From positions 186,001-250,000 of the forward strand of contig NZ_QQTY01000005.1 in NCBI RefSeq assembly GCF_003670115.1: a stretch of DNA of 64,000 nucleotides, in the 5' to 3' direction. Below are positions 10,179-19,146 of this stretch, piece by piece. The notes under the pieces were generated by a model, which made no database searches, was not told the origin of the DNA, and saw nothing but the letters and a program-made list of their open reading frames with translations. How positions within the stretch are numbered: position 1 is the stretch's first letter; every line of letters begins with the position of its first letter. This DNA comes from Natronorubrum halophilum. GTDB taxonomy: Archaea > Halobacteriota > Halobacteria > Halobacteriales > Natrialbaceae. The translations under genes and the position numbers were made by a program.

Positions 10179-10949
10179 CTACTCCGAGGGACGCACCAGA
10201 TTCGCGAGGGCGACGACGATTCCGAGGAACCAGCCCAGCGGAATCGAGATGCCGAGCCACATCGCCGCGTAGGCCGCACCCTCGAGGCTGAAGTTACCGC
10301 GCAGGTACTCGCTCAGCCCGCCGACGTAGAGGACGTTGTCGAGGGCCCAGACAGCGAACTCGTAGCTGGGGTCGAGGACGTACGGGTGCAGCGACGGCGT
10401 CACGAGGGCGGCGACGACCGGCGGAAGGAACAGCGCCGTCATCGCGAACGGGTACGCGAAAACGACCGTCACAGCGCGGCCGCCGACTTTCGAAAACGTC
10501 GCGGCGAGCGCGGTCGAGAGCGTCGCGACGCCGCTCGCGGCGGCGACGGCGAGCACCGCGTCGAGCGGGATGTCGATCCGGTCCATGTACGCCATCGCAC
10601 CCCAGGCGACCGTCAGCAGTCCCCAGCCGAGCAGCGCGATGCCGGTGACGCCGACGATGCCGAGTCGGGTTCGCGTCGAGTCGAGTTTCGCCGCGTAGAA
10701 GCGGGTGCCGAGACCGACGACGGTGAGCGGGTAGAGGAGGAGTAAGCCGAACAGACCGAGGATACTCCAGACGTGGTAGCCGAGCTTCTGCGGGAGCGAC
10801 TCGGGCTTCCACTTCCCCATGACGGAGTGGCCGCGGCCACGCTGGCGCGGAAAGACGAGTTCCATCCAGCCACCGTGTAACCGCTGTACGTCGGTCTTGA
10901 CCGCGACGACGACCCCACCACCGCCACCGTTCCGTGAGCGGGTGGACAT
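10179..10949 (-). CDS. Multi-pass membrane protein, function unknown
   Basis: This 256-residue protein has a soluble N-terminus of about 55 residues with a pentaglycine stretch, then roughly six hydrophobic helices between residues 55 and 250. I kept the most upstream ATG (10949): residues 13-45 (VVVAVKTDVQRLHGGWMELV and on) look like genuine protein, although ATGs at codons 29 and 44 are possible. No transport or enzymatic motif was recognised. A 64-residue membrane protein follows on the same strand. It could be a transporter accessory or a general membrane protein; I cannot decide. Confidence 0.7.
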   Translation of the reverse strand: MSTRSRNGGGGGVVVAVKTDVQRLHGGWMELVFPRQRGRGHSVMGKWKPESLPQKLGYHVWSILGLFGLLLLYPLTVVGLGTRFYAAKLDSTRTRLGIVGVTGIALLGWGLLTVAWGAMAYMDRIDIPLDAVLAVAAASGVATLSTALAATFSKVGGRAVTVVFAYPFAMTALFLPPVVAALVTPSLHPYVLDPSYEFAVWALDNVLYVGGLSEYLRGNFSLEGAAYAAMWLGISIPLGWFLGIVVALANLVRPSE

Positions 10950-11107
10950 ATGCGAGCCAAAAAGCCGGCGTACCGTAAACTTTCCTGCTTTTTCCCGTTT
11001 GATAACAGGTCGCCGCCGTCCGACCGCATCGACCGTCGGTCCCCAGTCGGGCGATCGGGCGGCAGGCCGCCCGTTAGCGGCCAGCTATCGGCTCGCGGCC
11101 GCACTTC

Positions 11108-11950
11108 TCAGTTCCAGGGGGCGAAGCCGGGGTCGACCTCGCGACTCGTCTCGTCGATACTGTCTATCGTCTCGATATCTTCGCGATCTAGCTCGAGGGC
11201 CAGCGAGTTCCAGTTCTCCCGAATGTGGGCCTCGCCCGTCGCCTTCGGAATCGCGGTGACGCCCTTCTCGCGCAGCCAGGCGAGGCTGACCTGGGCCTCG
11301 CTGACGTCGTGTTTGTCGGCTACGTCCTGTATCTCGGGTCGGTCGAACACCTCGCCGCGAGCGATCGGCGAGTAAGCGACGACTTCGATACCGTTTTTCG
11401 CACAGGCCGACCGGATCTCGGACTGGGGAAGCAGCGGATGGAGTTCGACCTGATTCGCCAGAATCGGCGCGTCGCAGACGTCGAGCGCTTCCTCGAGCTG
11501 TTCGGGAAGGAAGTTGCTGACGCCGACGTTCTCGATCAGTCCCTCGTCGTACAGTTCCTCGAAGGCCGAGAGGGTTTCCTTCGGGTCGTACGCTCGAGCC
11601 GGCCAGTGGACGTACAGCATGTCGAGGGAGTCGACGCCGAGTCGATCGATGCTCTCGCGGGCCGACTCGAGGACGTCGTCGTGTGCGAGGTTCGAGGGCT
11701 CGATCTTGGTCGCGAGGAAGACGTCCTCGCGGTCGACGTCGGAGCGTTCGATGCCGTCGCCGACGGCTGCCTCGTTCTCGTACATCCGAGCGGTGTCTAT
11801 GTGCCGGTAGCCCATCTCGAGGGCCGTTCGAACGCTCTCGATACACTGCGTCGGATCGTCGTTTTGCCAGGTGCCGAGACCGAGCATCGGCATGCCGTTC
11901 GCGGTCGGGCACAGTTCTGGCGTCGCGGTTTCGGCGTCTTCCGTTCCCAT
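11108..11950 (-). CDS. Aldo/keto reductase
   Basis: This 280-residue NADPH-dependent oxidoreductase has the (beta/alpha)8 AKR fold. The catalytic tetrad is visible: Asp in DTARMYENEA together with Tyr, Lys in FLATKIEPS and His in YVHWPA. The cofactor-binding C-terminal segment (AIPKATGEAHIRENW) is also present. Its start at 11950 (MGTEDAETATPELC) gives the usual N-terminus NGMPMLGLGTWQ. It belongs to the 2,5-diketo-gluconate reductase-like AKR subgroup; the substrate is unknown. It is divergent from the TRIC-channel gene, with 146 bp between the starts. Confidence 0.93.
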   Translation of the reverse strand: MGTEDAETATPELCPTANGMPMLGLGTWQNDDPTQCIESVRTALEMGYRHIDTARMYENEAAVGDGIERSDVDREDVFLATKIEPSNLAHDDVLESARESIDRLGVDSLDMLYVHWPARAYDPKETLSAFEELYDEGLIENVGVSNFLPEQLEEALDVCDAPILANQVELHPLLPQSEIRSACAKNGIEVVAYSPIARGEVFDRPEIQDVADKHDVSEAQVSLAWLREKGVTAIPKATGEAHIRENWNSLALELDREDIETIDSIDETSREVDPGFAPWN

Positions 11951-12096
11951 AGGTGGGAGAAACGCCAGCGCACGAAAATGGGTTTGGGTTGCGGCGGGAA
12001 GGTCGGGTACTCGGCCACGTTCCACCGGTCGCTCCCGGGACACGCGTCGCGGTCGATACGGAGCGCTCAAGGCGCTCGCAGTCTTTGGAAAATCCA

Positions 12097-12771
12097 GTGA
12101 TTCGAGACCTTCTCGGCGTCCTGTTCGCCGATCCGTTCGTCGTGATGAACACGATCGGACTGGTCGCGTTCGCGCTGGTGGGAGCGAGCAAGGCGATCCG
12201 CGAGGAGTTCGACCTGTTCGGAATCGCCGTCGTCGGACTGGCGACGGCGTTCGCGGGCGGCGTGACGCGGGATCTCCTCGTGAACCGCGTTCCGTTGGCG
12301 CTTCGCTCGCTGAGCGAAATTAGCCTCGGAGTGGTCGGCGTCGGGCTGGCGATCGGGTTGAGCGTCGTGATCGAGTCTCCGGACGAGCATCCGATCACCC
12401 TGTTCTCCGATGCCGTCGGGCTCGCCGCGTTCGCGACGGCTGGCGCGATCGTGGCGACCGAGCTGTCGGTCTCGGGCTTTGGCGTCGTGGCCATCGCGAC
12501 GATCAACGCGGTCGGCGGCGGCGTGCTCGCGGACGTCCTGCTGGACCGGACGCCGTTCGTGCTGTTCGAGGACTTCTACGCGAGCTGTGCGGTCCTCGGT
12601 GGGACGACCTACTGGCTGGTCGTCGCCGCGGGTGTGGGTGGAAGTACCGCCGCGGCGATGTGTGCCGGAGTGACGATCGGAACGCGGATCGTCGCGGTTG
12701 CCCGCGGCTGGACGCTCCCGACGGCACAGACGCTCGAGTCGGCCCGTGACGAGGTCAGAAACAACCGGTAA
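12097..12771 (+). CDS. TRIC-type cation channel family protein (UPF0126)
   Basis: This is a 224-residue membrane protein of the prokaryotic trimeric intracellular cation channel family. Two tandem modules of three helices can be seen. The first has FALVGASKAIREEFDLFG and GGVTRDLLV near residues 25-65; the second has FATAGAIVATE and NAVGGGVLADVLLDR near 110-150. Both conserved GG(V/T).(R/A)D elements are present. I chose the GTG at 12097; an ATG at 12145 would give 208 residues. An upstream in-frame ATG at 11953 would overlap the divergent AKR promoter and is rejected. The family is secure; the physiological ion in archaea is not known. Confidence 0.88.
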   Translation: MIRDLLGVLFADPFVVMNTIGLVAFALVGASKAIREEFDLFGIAVVGLATAFAGGVTRDLLVNRVPLALRSLSEISLGVVGVGLAIGLSVVIESPDEHPITLFSDAVGLAAFATAGAIVATELSVSGFGVVAIATINAVGGGVLADVLLDRTPFVLFEDFYASCAVLGGTTYWLVVAAGVGGSTAAAMCAGVTIGTRIVAVARGWTLPTAQTLESARDEVRNNR

Positions 12772-12807
12772 CGCGTCCAGTGACCGGAATCGAGCCACCC
12801 GCTCGCG

Positions 12808-14178
12808 TCAGTACTTCGGATCGGCCCCGCTGATCTCGTAGACCCGGTCCATCACGGCGTCGCGTTCCGCCCGCCAGTCGGCGAAGCGATCCGGGCTGGT
12901 GGGATAGTCGTCGTAAACGTCCTTGAGCGAACCGGCCGCGTTCTGGACCTTGTAGAGGCCGTACAGGGTATCCCAGTGGCCGAACGTCTTGACGAGCGTC
13001 TTGAGTTTGAGCCCGAGGCTCATGTCGGCGGTCCCCCGCTTCCCGATGGCGTCGATGAGTTGATTGCCGGGGATGGCAGTGACGATCGAGACGAGTTCGT
13101 CCAGGTCGTGGGCCGTGCCGAAGACGTTGTACAGGTCCATCGCGGCGAATCGCTTGCCGAAGTCGGTCTGGACGCGGCGGTTGTACTCCCACAGCGCGGC
13201 TTCGCCGACGTCGCCGCTCGAGATCGCCTCGGTCGCGATTTTGGCGGCCCAGTGGCCGGCCTTCGCAGCGCCCTGAATCCCGCCGCCAGTACAGGGGTTG
13301 ACGTGGCCGGCGGCGTCACCGACGGCCAGGTAACCCGGATGGACCGCCGAATCGTAGGGTCGCCGCGTCGGGAGGGCGGCCCCGAGTTTGTTCTTGACGG
13401 TCGCGCCCGCGAACTCCGCTCGGTTCGCGATATCGTCTTTGAGCACGTCGACCAGTTCGATCGGCTGCTGGGTCATCTGGAATCCGAGTCCGGCGTTGAT
13501 CTCCGTCGCCGACCGCGGGAAGTACCAGAGATACCCCAGCTCCTCGGTCGGTTTGAACACCAGCGCATCGTCCCACTCGATCGGTTCGGGGACCTCGAGC
13601 ACCTCTCGATAGGCGGAACAGAAGTGCGTGTAGTCGACGTTCGTATCGAACGTCGAGTGCGAGAGATCCGCCTGGTCCTGCAACACCGAGAGCGCGCCCG
13701 CGGCGTCGATGACGAGGTCGGCCTCGTACTCGAGCGGGTCGCCGTCCCTGATGGCCCTGACGCCCTCGACCGCGCCGTCGGGCTGGACGACGTCGTTGAC
13801 GACCGTATCGTAGCGAACGTCGACGCCGGCGGCTTCGGTTTCCTCCAGCAGGATCTGGCCGTAGGCGTAGCGGTCGACGACCGCGCCCGTCTCGTCGAAG
13901 GGGATGTCGAGCGTGTCTCCGGTCCGCGGGTTCTCGAAGATCGCGCGTTCGATCCCCTGATTGGTGAACGACTCCTCGGTGAGGCGGTCGCGGTCGACGA
14001 CGTCCGGGAAGGTACTCTTGCCCTTGATACCGTCTCCGCAGGCGATGTGGCCGCCCTCGTCCTCGCTCTTTCGCTCGAGGAGGACGACGTCAAGCCCCGC
14101 TCGAGCGGCGGTCGCCGCGGCGAAACAGCCGCCCGTGCCGCCGCCGACGACGACCATGTCGTACGATTCCGTAGTCAT
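12808..14178 (-). CDS. Geranylgeranyl reductase family flavoprotein
   Basis: This 456-residue FAD-dependent oxidoreductase begins with the dinucleotide-binding motif VVVGGGTGGCFAAA (residues about 8-21). It has a second FAD motif near residue 300 (YLAVGDAAGHVNPCTGGG) and the family signature around YLWYFPRSATEINAGLGF. Members saturate isoprenoid chains, for example in archaeal lipid, quinone or carotenoid precursors. The true digeranylgeranylglycerophospholipid reductase is a close paralogue, so the exact substrate is uncertain. I chose the ATG at 14178 because the Rossmann motif then starts at once. Its 3' end converges on the TRIC gene. Confidence 0.9.
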   Translation of the reverse strand: MTTESYDMVVVGGGTGGCFAAATAARAGLDVVLLERKSEDEGGHIACGDGIKGKSTFPDVVDRDRLTEESFTNQGIERAIFENPRTGDTLDIPFDETGAVVDRYAYGQILLEETEAAGVDVRYDTVVNDVVQPDGAVEGVRAIRDGDPLEYEADLVIDAAGALSVLQDQADLSHSTFDTNVDYTHFCSAYREVLEVPEPIEWDDALVFKPTEELGYLWYFPRSATEINAGLGFQMTQQPIELVDVLKDDIANRAEFAGATVKNKLGAALPTRRPYDSAVHPGYLAVGDAAGHVNPCTGGGIQGAAKAGHWAAKIATEAISSGDVGEAALWEYNRRVQTDFGKRFAAMDLYNVFGTAHDLDELVSIVTAIPGNQLIDAIGKRGTADMSLGLKLKTLVKTFGHWDTLYGLYKVQNAAGSLKDVYDDYPTSPDRFADWRAERDAVMDRVYEISGADPKY

Positions 14179-14350
14179 CTCTAAGCTTCCTGAACGTTCT
14201 AGCCACTGAAAAACACGTGGGAAGTGTTTTGACGCCGATAAAACGACACAACGAACGCCGAACGCTCGAGTTCCCGACCCGCGCCTCGTCGGTGGGTTCC
14301 GTGCTCTCGCCGAACCAGTTCGACGGCGGCCAGAACGCACTCGAGCGCGG

Positions 14351-15091
14351 TTACTGATACATTCGCAACGGCTGGGCCTGCGAGCTTTCCTCCTGTCCGA
14401 TCGTCTGCATCTGTTGGGCGAACTGCTCTCGTTTCTCTTTGATCTCCGTCGCGCGCTCGAGTAAGTCCGACGTGTCGACCGAAAGGTCGGCGATCGGCGC
14501 GATCGCCTCCTCGAGGAGCACGCTCGCCGCCTCGGGGTCCGGGAACTGCGGACTGCACTCGACGACGACCGCGAGACTGCCGTAGTCGAGTTGCGCCGCG
14601 CGGTTGAGCAACGCCCCCGTCGGGCCGGTGATGACGCCGTCTTCGGGCGGCAACGCGATATCGTGGCGATCGAGGGCGTCGGCCGCGTCGCCGGTTGCGA
14701 CGCCGTAGAGGGTCGGTTTCTCCTCTCGCTCCGCGGGGAGGCCGCTGAGGTAGAGCGGCGTCGCGTCCGCGTCGACGATCCAGTTCGTCACGCATCCGGT
14801 GACGTTCTCGACGGCATCGGAGCCGATCGGCGCGTCGCTCTGGAGCGCCAGCAGGTCGTGCTCTTCGCTGACGTAGATCCGGACCGGCGGGCGAACGGTT
14901 CGGTCGTCGCCGCGGTAGACGCCGACCCGCGGCAGGCCGTCACAGTGGACGCTCGCGTAGTAGCGCATCTCGAGTTGCTCGACGAGGTGATCGGTCGCGA
15001 TCTTTCCGACGAGTCCGACGCCCGGAAATCCCTCGACGAGCGTCGGATTCTCGAGGGCAACTTCGGCCCCCCGCATTCGAATCTGTGACAT
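14351..15091 (-). CDS. PAC2 family protein (proteasome assembly chaperone-like)
   Basis: This 246-residue protein belongs to the PAC2 (DUF75) family. Visible hallmarks are the N-terminal FPGVGLVGKIATDHLVEQL (residues about 22-40), YLSGLPAE near residue 119 and GPTGALLNRA near residue 155. The C-terminus is a charged helix (EIKEKREQFAQQMQTIGQE). In archaea, PbaB-type PAC2 relatives bind the proteasome alpha ring; the role of this particular paralogue has not been shown. It is divergent from the RNA methyltransferase at 15261. The start at 15091 matches the conserved short N-terminus before the PAC2 core. Confidence 0.92.
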   Translation of the reverse strand: MSQIRMRGAEVALENPTLVEGFPGVGLVGKIATDHLVEQLEMRYYASVHCDGLPRVGVYRGDDRTVRPPVRIYVSEEHDLLALQSDAPIGSDAVENVTGCVTNWIVDADATPLYLSGLPAEREEKPTLYGVATGDAADALDRHDIALPPEDGVITGPTGALLNRAAQLDYGSLAVVVECSPQFPDPEAASVLLEEAIAPIADLSVDTSDLLERATEIKEKREQFAQQMQTIGQEESSQAQPLRMYQ

Positions 15092-15260
15092 ACGTGAGCA
15101 ATTGACTGGTAAGCGTATAAAGCCGACGGCGGCGCGTTCGCGCCCGGAGAGCGAACCGGGCGGACGATCCGCGCACCGACGGCGAATCGGAGCGAATGAT
15201 CGGCGTACCGGCGGTACCGCTTCGAAACCCACAAACGCCGGGCCCGCGAAGCCGGAGCCA

Positions 15261-16169
15261 ATGGAGCCACTCGAGCGGTATCGACCGATCATCGACGATT
15301 TCGAGGCGTTTCTCGAGGCCTGCGAGCGACCGCTCGGCAACGCCGTCCGCGTGAACACGATCAAGGCGTCCGTCGAGCGAACGCTCGTGGCGCTCGAGGA
15401 GGACGGCGTCGCGTACGAACAGGCCGACTGGAACCCGCGCGTGTTGGACCTCGAGACCGACTCGCCGGGATCGACGTGGACGTCGTTTCACGGCTTCACC
15501 CACGGCCAGGAGGAGGTGTCGGCCGTCCCGCCGGTCGTCCTCGATCCCCGACCGGGCGAGCGGGTCTGGGACTGCTGTGCCGCGCCGGGCGGCAAGGCGA
15601 CCCAGATCGCGGCGCTGATGGACGACCGCGGGACCGTGGTCGCGAACGACAACAACCTCGGTCGCATCTCCGCCCTGCGATTCAACGCGGAGCGACTCGG
15701 CGCGACGAGCCTGGCCGTGACGAACGACGACGCGCGAAACTACTCGCTCGCGCGGTTTTCCTTCGACGAGTTCGACCGGGCGCTCGTCGACGCGCCCTGT
15801 TCCTGCGAGGGGACGATCCGGAAGAACCCCGACGCCCTCGAGAACTGGTCGGACGGACACATCTCCTCCGTCGCGGGCATCCAGAAGGGGATCCTCCGGC
15901 GGGCGATTCAGGCGACACGCGAGGGCGGCACGGTCGTCTACTCGACGTGTACCTTCGCGCCCGAGGAGAACGAGGCCACCGTCCAGCACGCCCTCGAGAA
16001 CGAGCCCTGCCGCGTCGCCGACTTCGATCTCGACCTCGAGCACTCGCCGGGGCTCACCGCCTGGGAGGACGAGACGTTCGATTCGAGCCTCGAGAAGGCG
16101 GCCAGGATCTATCCCCACCAGAACGATACCGGCGGGTTCTTCGTCGCGAAACTGGAGGTGACCGCCTGA
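15261..16169 (+). CDS. RNA m5C methyltransferase, NOL1/NOP2/Sun family
   Basis: This 302-residue SAM-dependent cytosine-5 methyltransferase acts on tRNA or rRNA. The SAM-binding motif CCAAPGGKATQ spans residues 105-115. The two cysteines of the family are visible: Cys180 in DAPCSCEGT and the catalytic Cys230 in YSTCTFAPEENE. The N-terminal NAVRVNTIKAS matches archaeal NSUN6-like enzymes. The start at 15261 follows a poor coding stretch. The stop TGA overlaps the ATG of the next gene by one base, so the pair is coupled. Family is secure; the exact target base is not deducible. Confidence 0.94.
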   Translation: MEPLERYRPIIDDFEAFLEACERPLGNAVRVNTIKASVERTLVALEEDGVAYEQADWNPRVLDLETDSPGSTWTSFHGFTHGQEEVSAVPPVVLDPRPGERVWDCCAAPGGKATQIAALMDDRGTVVANDNNLGRISALRFNAERLGATSLAVTNDDARNYSLARFSFDEFDRALVDAPCSCEGTIRKNPDALENWSDGHISSVAGIQKGILRRAIQATREGGTVVYSTCTFAPEENEATVQHALENEPCRVADFDLDLEHSPGLTAWEDETFDSSLEKAARIYPHQNDTGGFFVAKLEVTA

Positions 16170-16774
16170 TGGGTGGCGACGCCGACGCGGACGCGACCGG
16201 AGGGGACGAGACGAACGCGTCCGAGGGAGACAGCGTGAACGCGCTCGAGGGAGACGACGCGACCGAACTCGAGCAAAACGACGGCCAGCGCTTCGGCCGA
16301 CTCCCCGCGACCGACGCGGAGCGAACCGTTGAGGGCCGGGCCAGCCGGGAGGCGGTCGTCCACTACTTCGCGGATCGCTTCGGTATCCCGTCCGGGACGT
16401 TCGACGACTACACGTTCTGGGAGAAGGGTGCCGGCAAGATCTGGATCTTCGCCGGGGACGCACCGTCGCCCGTCGAGATCGAGGCCATCGGCATGACCTG
16501 CCTGCGGACCCGCCAGGAACACTGGAAGCCGACGACGGACTTCGTCCAGCGGTTCGGCCGGTACGCCACCGACTGCGTGATCGAACTCGAGCGCGACCAG
16601 GCGCGAGCGTTCGCGTCGGGCGAGGATCAGCCCCTCGAGCGGTGGGACGGCGACTGGGGCTACCTCATCGCGACCCACGAGATCGCCGGCGAGTTCGAGC
16701 CCCTCGGCGTCGGATTGTACGTCCACGGCGAACTCCGCTCGGTGGTGCCGAAGGGCCGACAGCGGGATCTGTGA
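16169..16774 (+). CDS. PUA-like RNA-binding partner of the m5C methyltransferase
   Basis: This 201-residue protein has a very acidic, low-complexity N-terminus (residues 1-45) followed by a folded domain. The domain (FWEKGAGKIWIFAGDAPSP, then GMTCLRTRQEHWKPTTDF) resembles the C-terminal PUA-like part of NOL1/NOP2/Fmu ribosome-biogenesis proteins. Its start overlaps the methyltransferase stop. In other organisms these two parts are fused, so a split two-subunit enzyme or an RNA-recruiting partner is a reasonable inference. It carries no methyltransferase motif of its own. Confidence 0.82.
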   Translation: MGGDADADATGGDETNASEGDSVNALEGDDATELEQNDGQRFGRLPATDAERTVEGRASREAVVHYFADRFGIPSGTFDDYTFWEKGAGKIWIFAGDAPSPVEIEAIGMTCLRTRQEHWKPTTDFVQRFGRYATDCVIELERDQARAFASGEDQPLERWDGDWGYLIATHEIAGEFEPLGVGLYVHGELRSVVPKGRQRDL

Positions 16775-16888
16775 CGCCCGACGGCTCGGTCTCGAGGGGG
16801 TCGCCAGTCGGCACATCCTGGGGCCAGCCGAACGAACGCTACGGGGGGCGCTTTGCGCCGACTCGAACCGGTTCGAAGCGCGATCCGA

Positions 16889-18517
16889 TTAGCGCTCGAC
16901 GACCGTGCCGCCGGCCAGCCCCTCCCACTCGACGCGATAGCCAAGTTCGGCGAGGAACGCGCTCGAGTCGGTGACCCCGGACGCCTCGAGCACGTCCTCC
17001 GCCGCGGCGAGGTCCATGCCGGCCTCGAGATCGGCGGCGAGCGACTCGAGGACCGACGGCCGAATCAGCGTTCGTCCCACCCGCTCGTGGTCGGGAAACG
17101 CCGTATCCGCGAGCGCGTCCTCGCTCACGCCGCGGCGGGCGGCGAGGGACTCGAGCGAGACGACGTCGTCGTTCGGTCGCAACTCGTCGGGCAGCGCAGC
17201 AGCGCTTTCGGCGACGAGTTGGCGTTCGTACTCCCGGAGGACGCCGGCGACGTCTTTCAGGCGGACGGTCCCCGAGTAGGGAATCGCCCGAAAGTCGCGG
17301 GCGGCGATTTCTTCACCGACGCCCAGCGATTCGTCGACGGCGACGATCAGTTCGACGTCCTCGAGATCATCGAGCTGTGCGAGCTTCTTCGCGACGTACT
17401 CGGGGGTCCAAAAGCCCATGATCTCGAAGTAGACGCGGAACTCGCCGCGTTCGCCGCCGGCGTCGGACGGCGATCCCCGTCGGGCAGCGCCCGTCGGATC
17501 GTAATCGAACGCGAAGTCCGGGATCATCACCCGCGTTCCCGTCGCGAGCGGCGCGGGTTCGCGCACGAGATTCCACTCGAGGTCGAGGGTCGAAAACCGT
17601 CCGGCGAAGTCGGCCTCGACGCTACTGTCGAAGGAAACGTCGGCGACGGGTTCCGCGTCGGGGACGCGGACGGGATCGGCGTTGGAGAGCGCGAGCGTTC
17701 GCTCGGTGCCGCGGTCGTCGATCGTCGCCTCGAGCGACCACGCCCCGCTCTGCGCGACGGTTCGCAGGAGCCGCGCAAAACGGGTGCCGTACCGGCGGGT
17801 CGCCCGAAAGAGGCGAGTCGGACCGGTGACGACGACCTCGCGCCGGGCGATCCCGCCGTCCCCATTTCCGTCGGCGTCCTCGATCGCGGGTTCACCGTTC
17901 GCTTTCGAGGCGCGTTGTGCCTCGTCATCGAGTCGACGGATCTCGTACATCAATCGCAGTCGCTTGATCGCCGACACCAGCGCTTTCGGATCGCTCGAGC
18001 GGACCCGGAGTTCGGTCGCGTCGAACAGCGCCGTCTGGGCCAGCGAGAGATTGTACTGCGCCACGAGGTCGTCGGGGTCCCACCGCGAGTCCACCGCGGT
18101 GAGGAGTTGGCGTTCCTCGAGGTCCGCGTACAGCGCCCTCTCGAGGGCGTCCGCCGAGACGTCGAGCGACTCGCCGGCGCGGACGAGCGCCATCGCTCGC
18201 TCGTCCTCGGTGACGACATCGACCGCTTCGGCGGCCTCGAAGGCCGCCTTTCTGGCGCGTTCGGGATCGACCGCCGCGTCGGTTTCGAACGTCGCCTCGC
18301 GCTCGAGCAACGCGGCGAAGCCGCGGACGAGTTTGAAGTCGTCGGCGTCGCGTTCGAGATCGGCGAGCGCCTCCTCGAGCGCCGATCGGGGTTCGCCGAC
18401 GTGGCCCTGAAACGTCCCCATAACGCGGGCGGCGAGCGGCCGGTGTTCTCGGCCGGCGAACTGGGGATGGTAGCCGCCACCGGCCCGGGAAACGCGGAGC
18501 AGGTCCTTCGTCAGCAT
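16889..18517 (-). CDS. DUF790 family protein, Bax1-type nuclease
   Basis: This 542-residue protein belongs to DUF790, whose characterised archaeal member Bax1 binds the XPB helicase and cuts DNA. The start MLTKDLLRVSRAGGGYHPQF is typical. The C-terminal half carries the restriction-endonuclease-like core: VMIPDFAFDY near residue 331, then EIMGFWTPEYVAKKL and ELIVAVDESL, giving the PD-(D/E)xK-like Asp, Glu and Lys. Helical HTH-like segments follow. The usual neighbour, an xpb helicase gene, is not in the adjoining DNA. A role in nucleotide-excision-type repair is inferred from the family. Confidence 0.9.
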   Translation of the reverse strand: MLTKDLLRVSRAGGGYHPQFAGREHRPLAARVMGTFQGHVGEPRSALEEALADLERDADDFKLVRGFAALLEREATFETDAAVDPERARKAAFEAAEAVDVVTEDERAMALVRAGESLDVSADALERALYADLEERQLLTAVDSRWDPDDLVAQYNLSLAQTALFDATELRVRSSDPKALVSAIKRLRLMYEIRRLDDEAQRASKANGEPAIEDADGNGDGGIARREVVVTGPTRLFRATRRYGTRFARLLRTVAQSGAWSLEATIDDRGTERTLALSNADPVRVPDAEPVADVSFDSSVEADFAGRFSTLDLEWNLVREPAPLATGTRVMIPDFAFDYDPTGAARRGSPSDAGGERGEFRVYFEIMGFWTPEYVAKKLAQLDDLEDVELIVAVDESLGVGEEIAARDFRAIPYSGTVRLKDVAGVLREYERQLVAESAAALPDELRPNDDVVSLESLAARRGVSEDALADTAFPDHERVGRTLIRPSVLESLAADLEAGMDLAAAEDVLEASGVTDSSAFLAELGYRVEWEGLAGGTVVER

Positions 18518-18765
18518 CGTTCTCGAGTCGGTTCGCGGTTACCAAAAGTCACCCGGACGGTGCGGACGGACGATCGATTCGTCTCGACGGCACTGACAGA
18601 TTCCCGTGGCCGTCTCCGGGTGGGATCCTCGACACATCCGTTCGGCGGTCGTTCGAAGGACCAGTCGCCGGATGTGCGGTCGTGTCGGGAGGGGCGGTCG
18701 TGGTTTCCTGTCGATCGTCGACCACATCGACGAGAACGAGAGACGGAGCGGCGACAAGGCGGCGA

Positions 18766-19146
18766 TCAGACGCTGAGCGCGACTGCACAGGCGGCCGCGG
18801 CGACGGCCCAACCCACGCCCGTCCACGACAACACGAAGAACGCTTCGCGAGCACTGGCCTCGGTCCACCCGGAACTCACGTCGAGTCGGTCCCGCATCCC
18901 CTCGATAGTGCGCCCGAGACCGACCGCCGTCGACCACGCGGTGACGCCGAACCCGAGGACGAGCGCACCGAGCGCGAACGCCGTGTCGGTCGCGGCCCGC
19001 GGCGTCCAGACCGCGAGCAAGCCCAGCGAGACGGCCACCCCGAGGGCGGCCCCGACGGACACCCAGCGAACCGTGGCGACCGCGAGTCGGTGGACGCGCT
19101 CGCGGCGGGCCGGCGAGACCAAGACGCTGGAATCAGTCGACGGCAT
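18766..19146 (-). CDS. Small membrane protein at end of oligopeptide ABC operon
   Basis: This 126-residue protein has about four hydrophobic helices (roughly residues 27-46, 53-73 and two within 100-126). Its ATG lies inside the last codons of the upstream permease gene, a 14-nt overlap in a different frame. That implies translational coupling as the last cistron of the transporter operon. No motif is recognised. It may be an accessory of the transporter or only co-transcribed. Confidence 0.7.
   Translation of the reverse strand: MPSTDSSVLVSPARRERVHRLAVATVRWVSVGAALGVAVSLGLLAVWTPRAATDTAFALGALVLGFGVTAWSTAVGLGRTIEGMRDRLDVSSGWTEASAREAFFVLSWTGVGWAVAAAACAVALSV

Noticed and set aside
11953-12096. 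Upstream extension of the TRIC-channel gene from an ATG at 11953
   Set aside because: The added residues lack coding character and overlap the promoter and start region of the divergent aldo/keto reductase.
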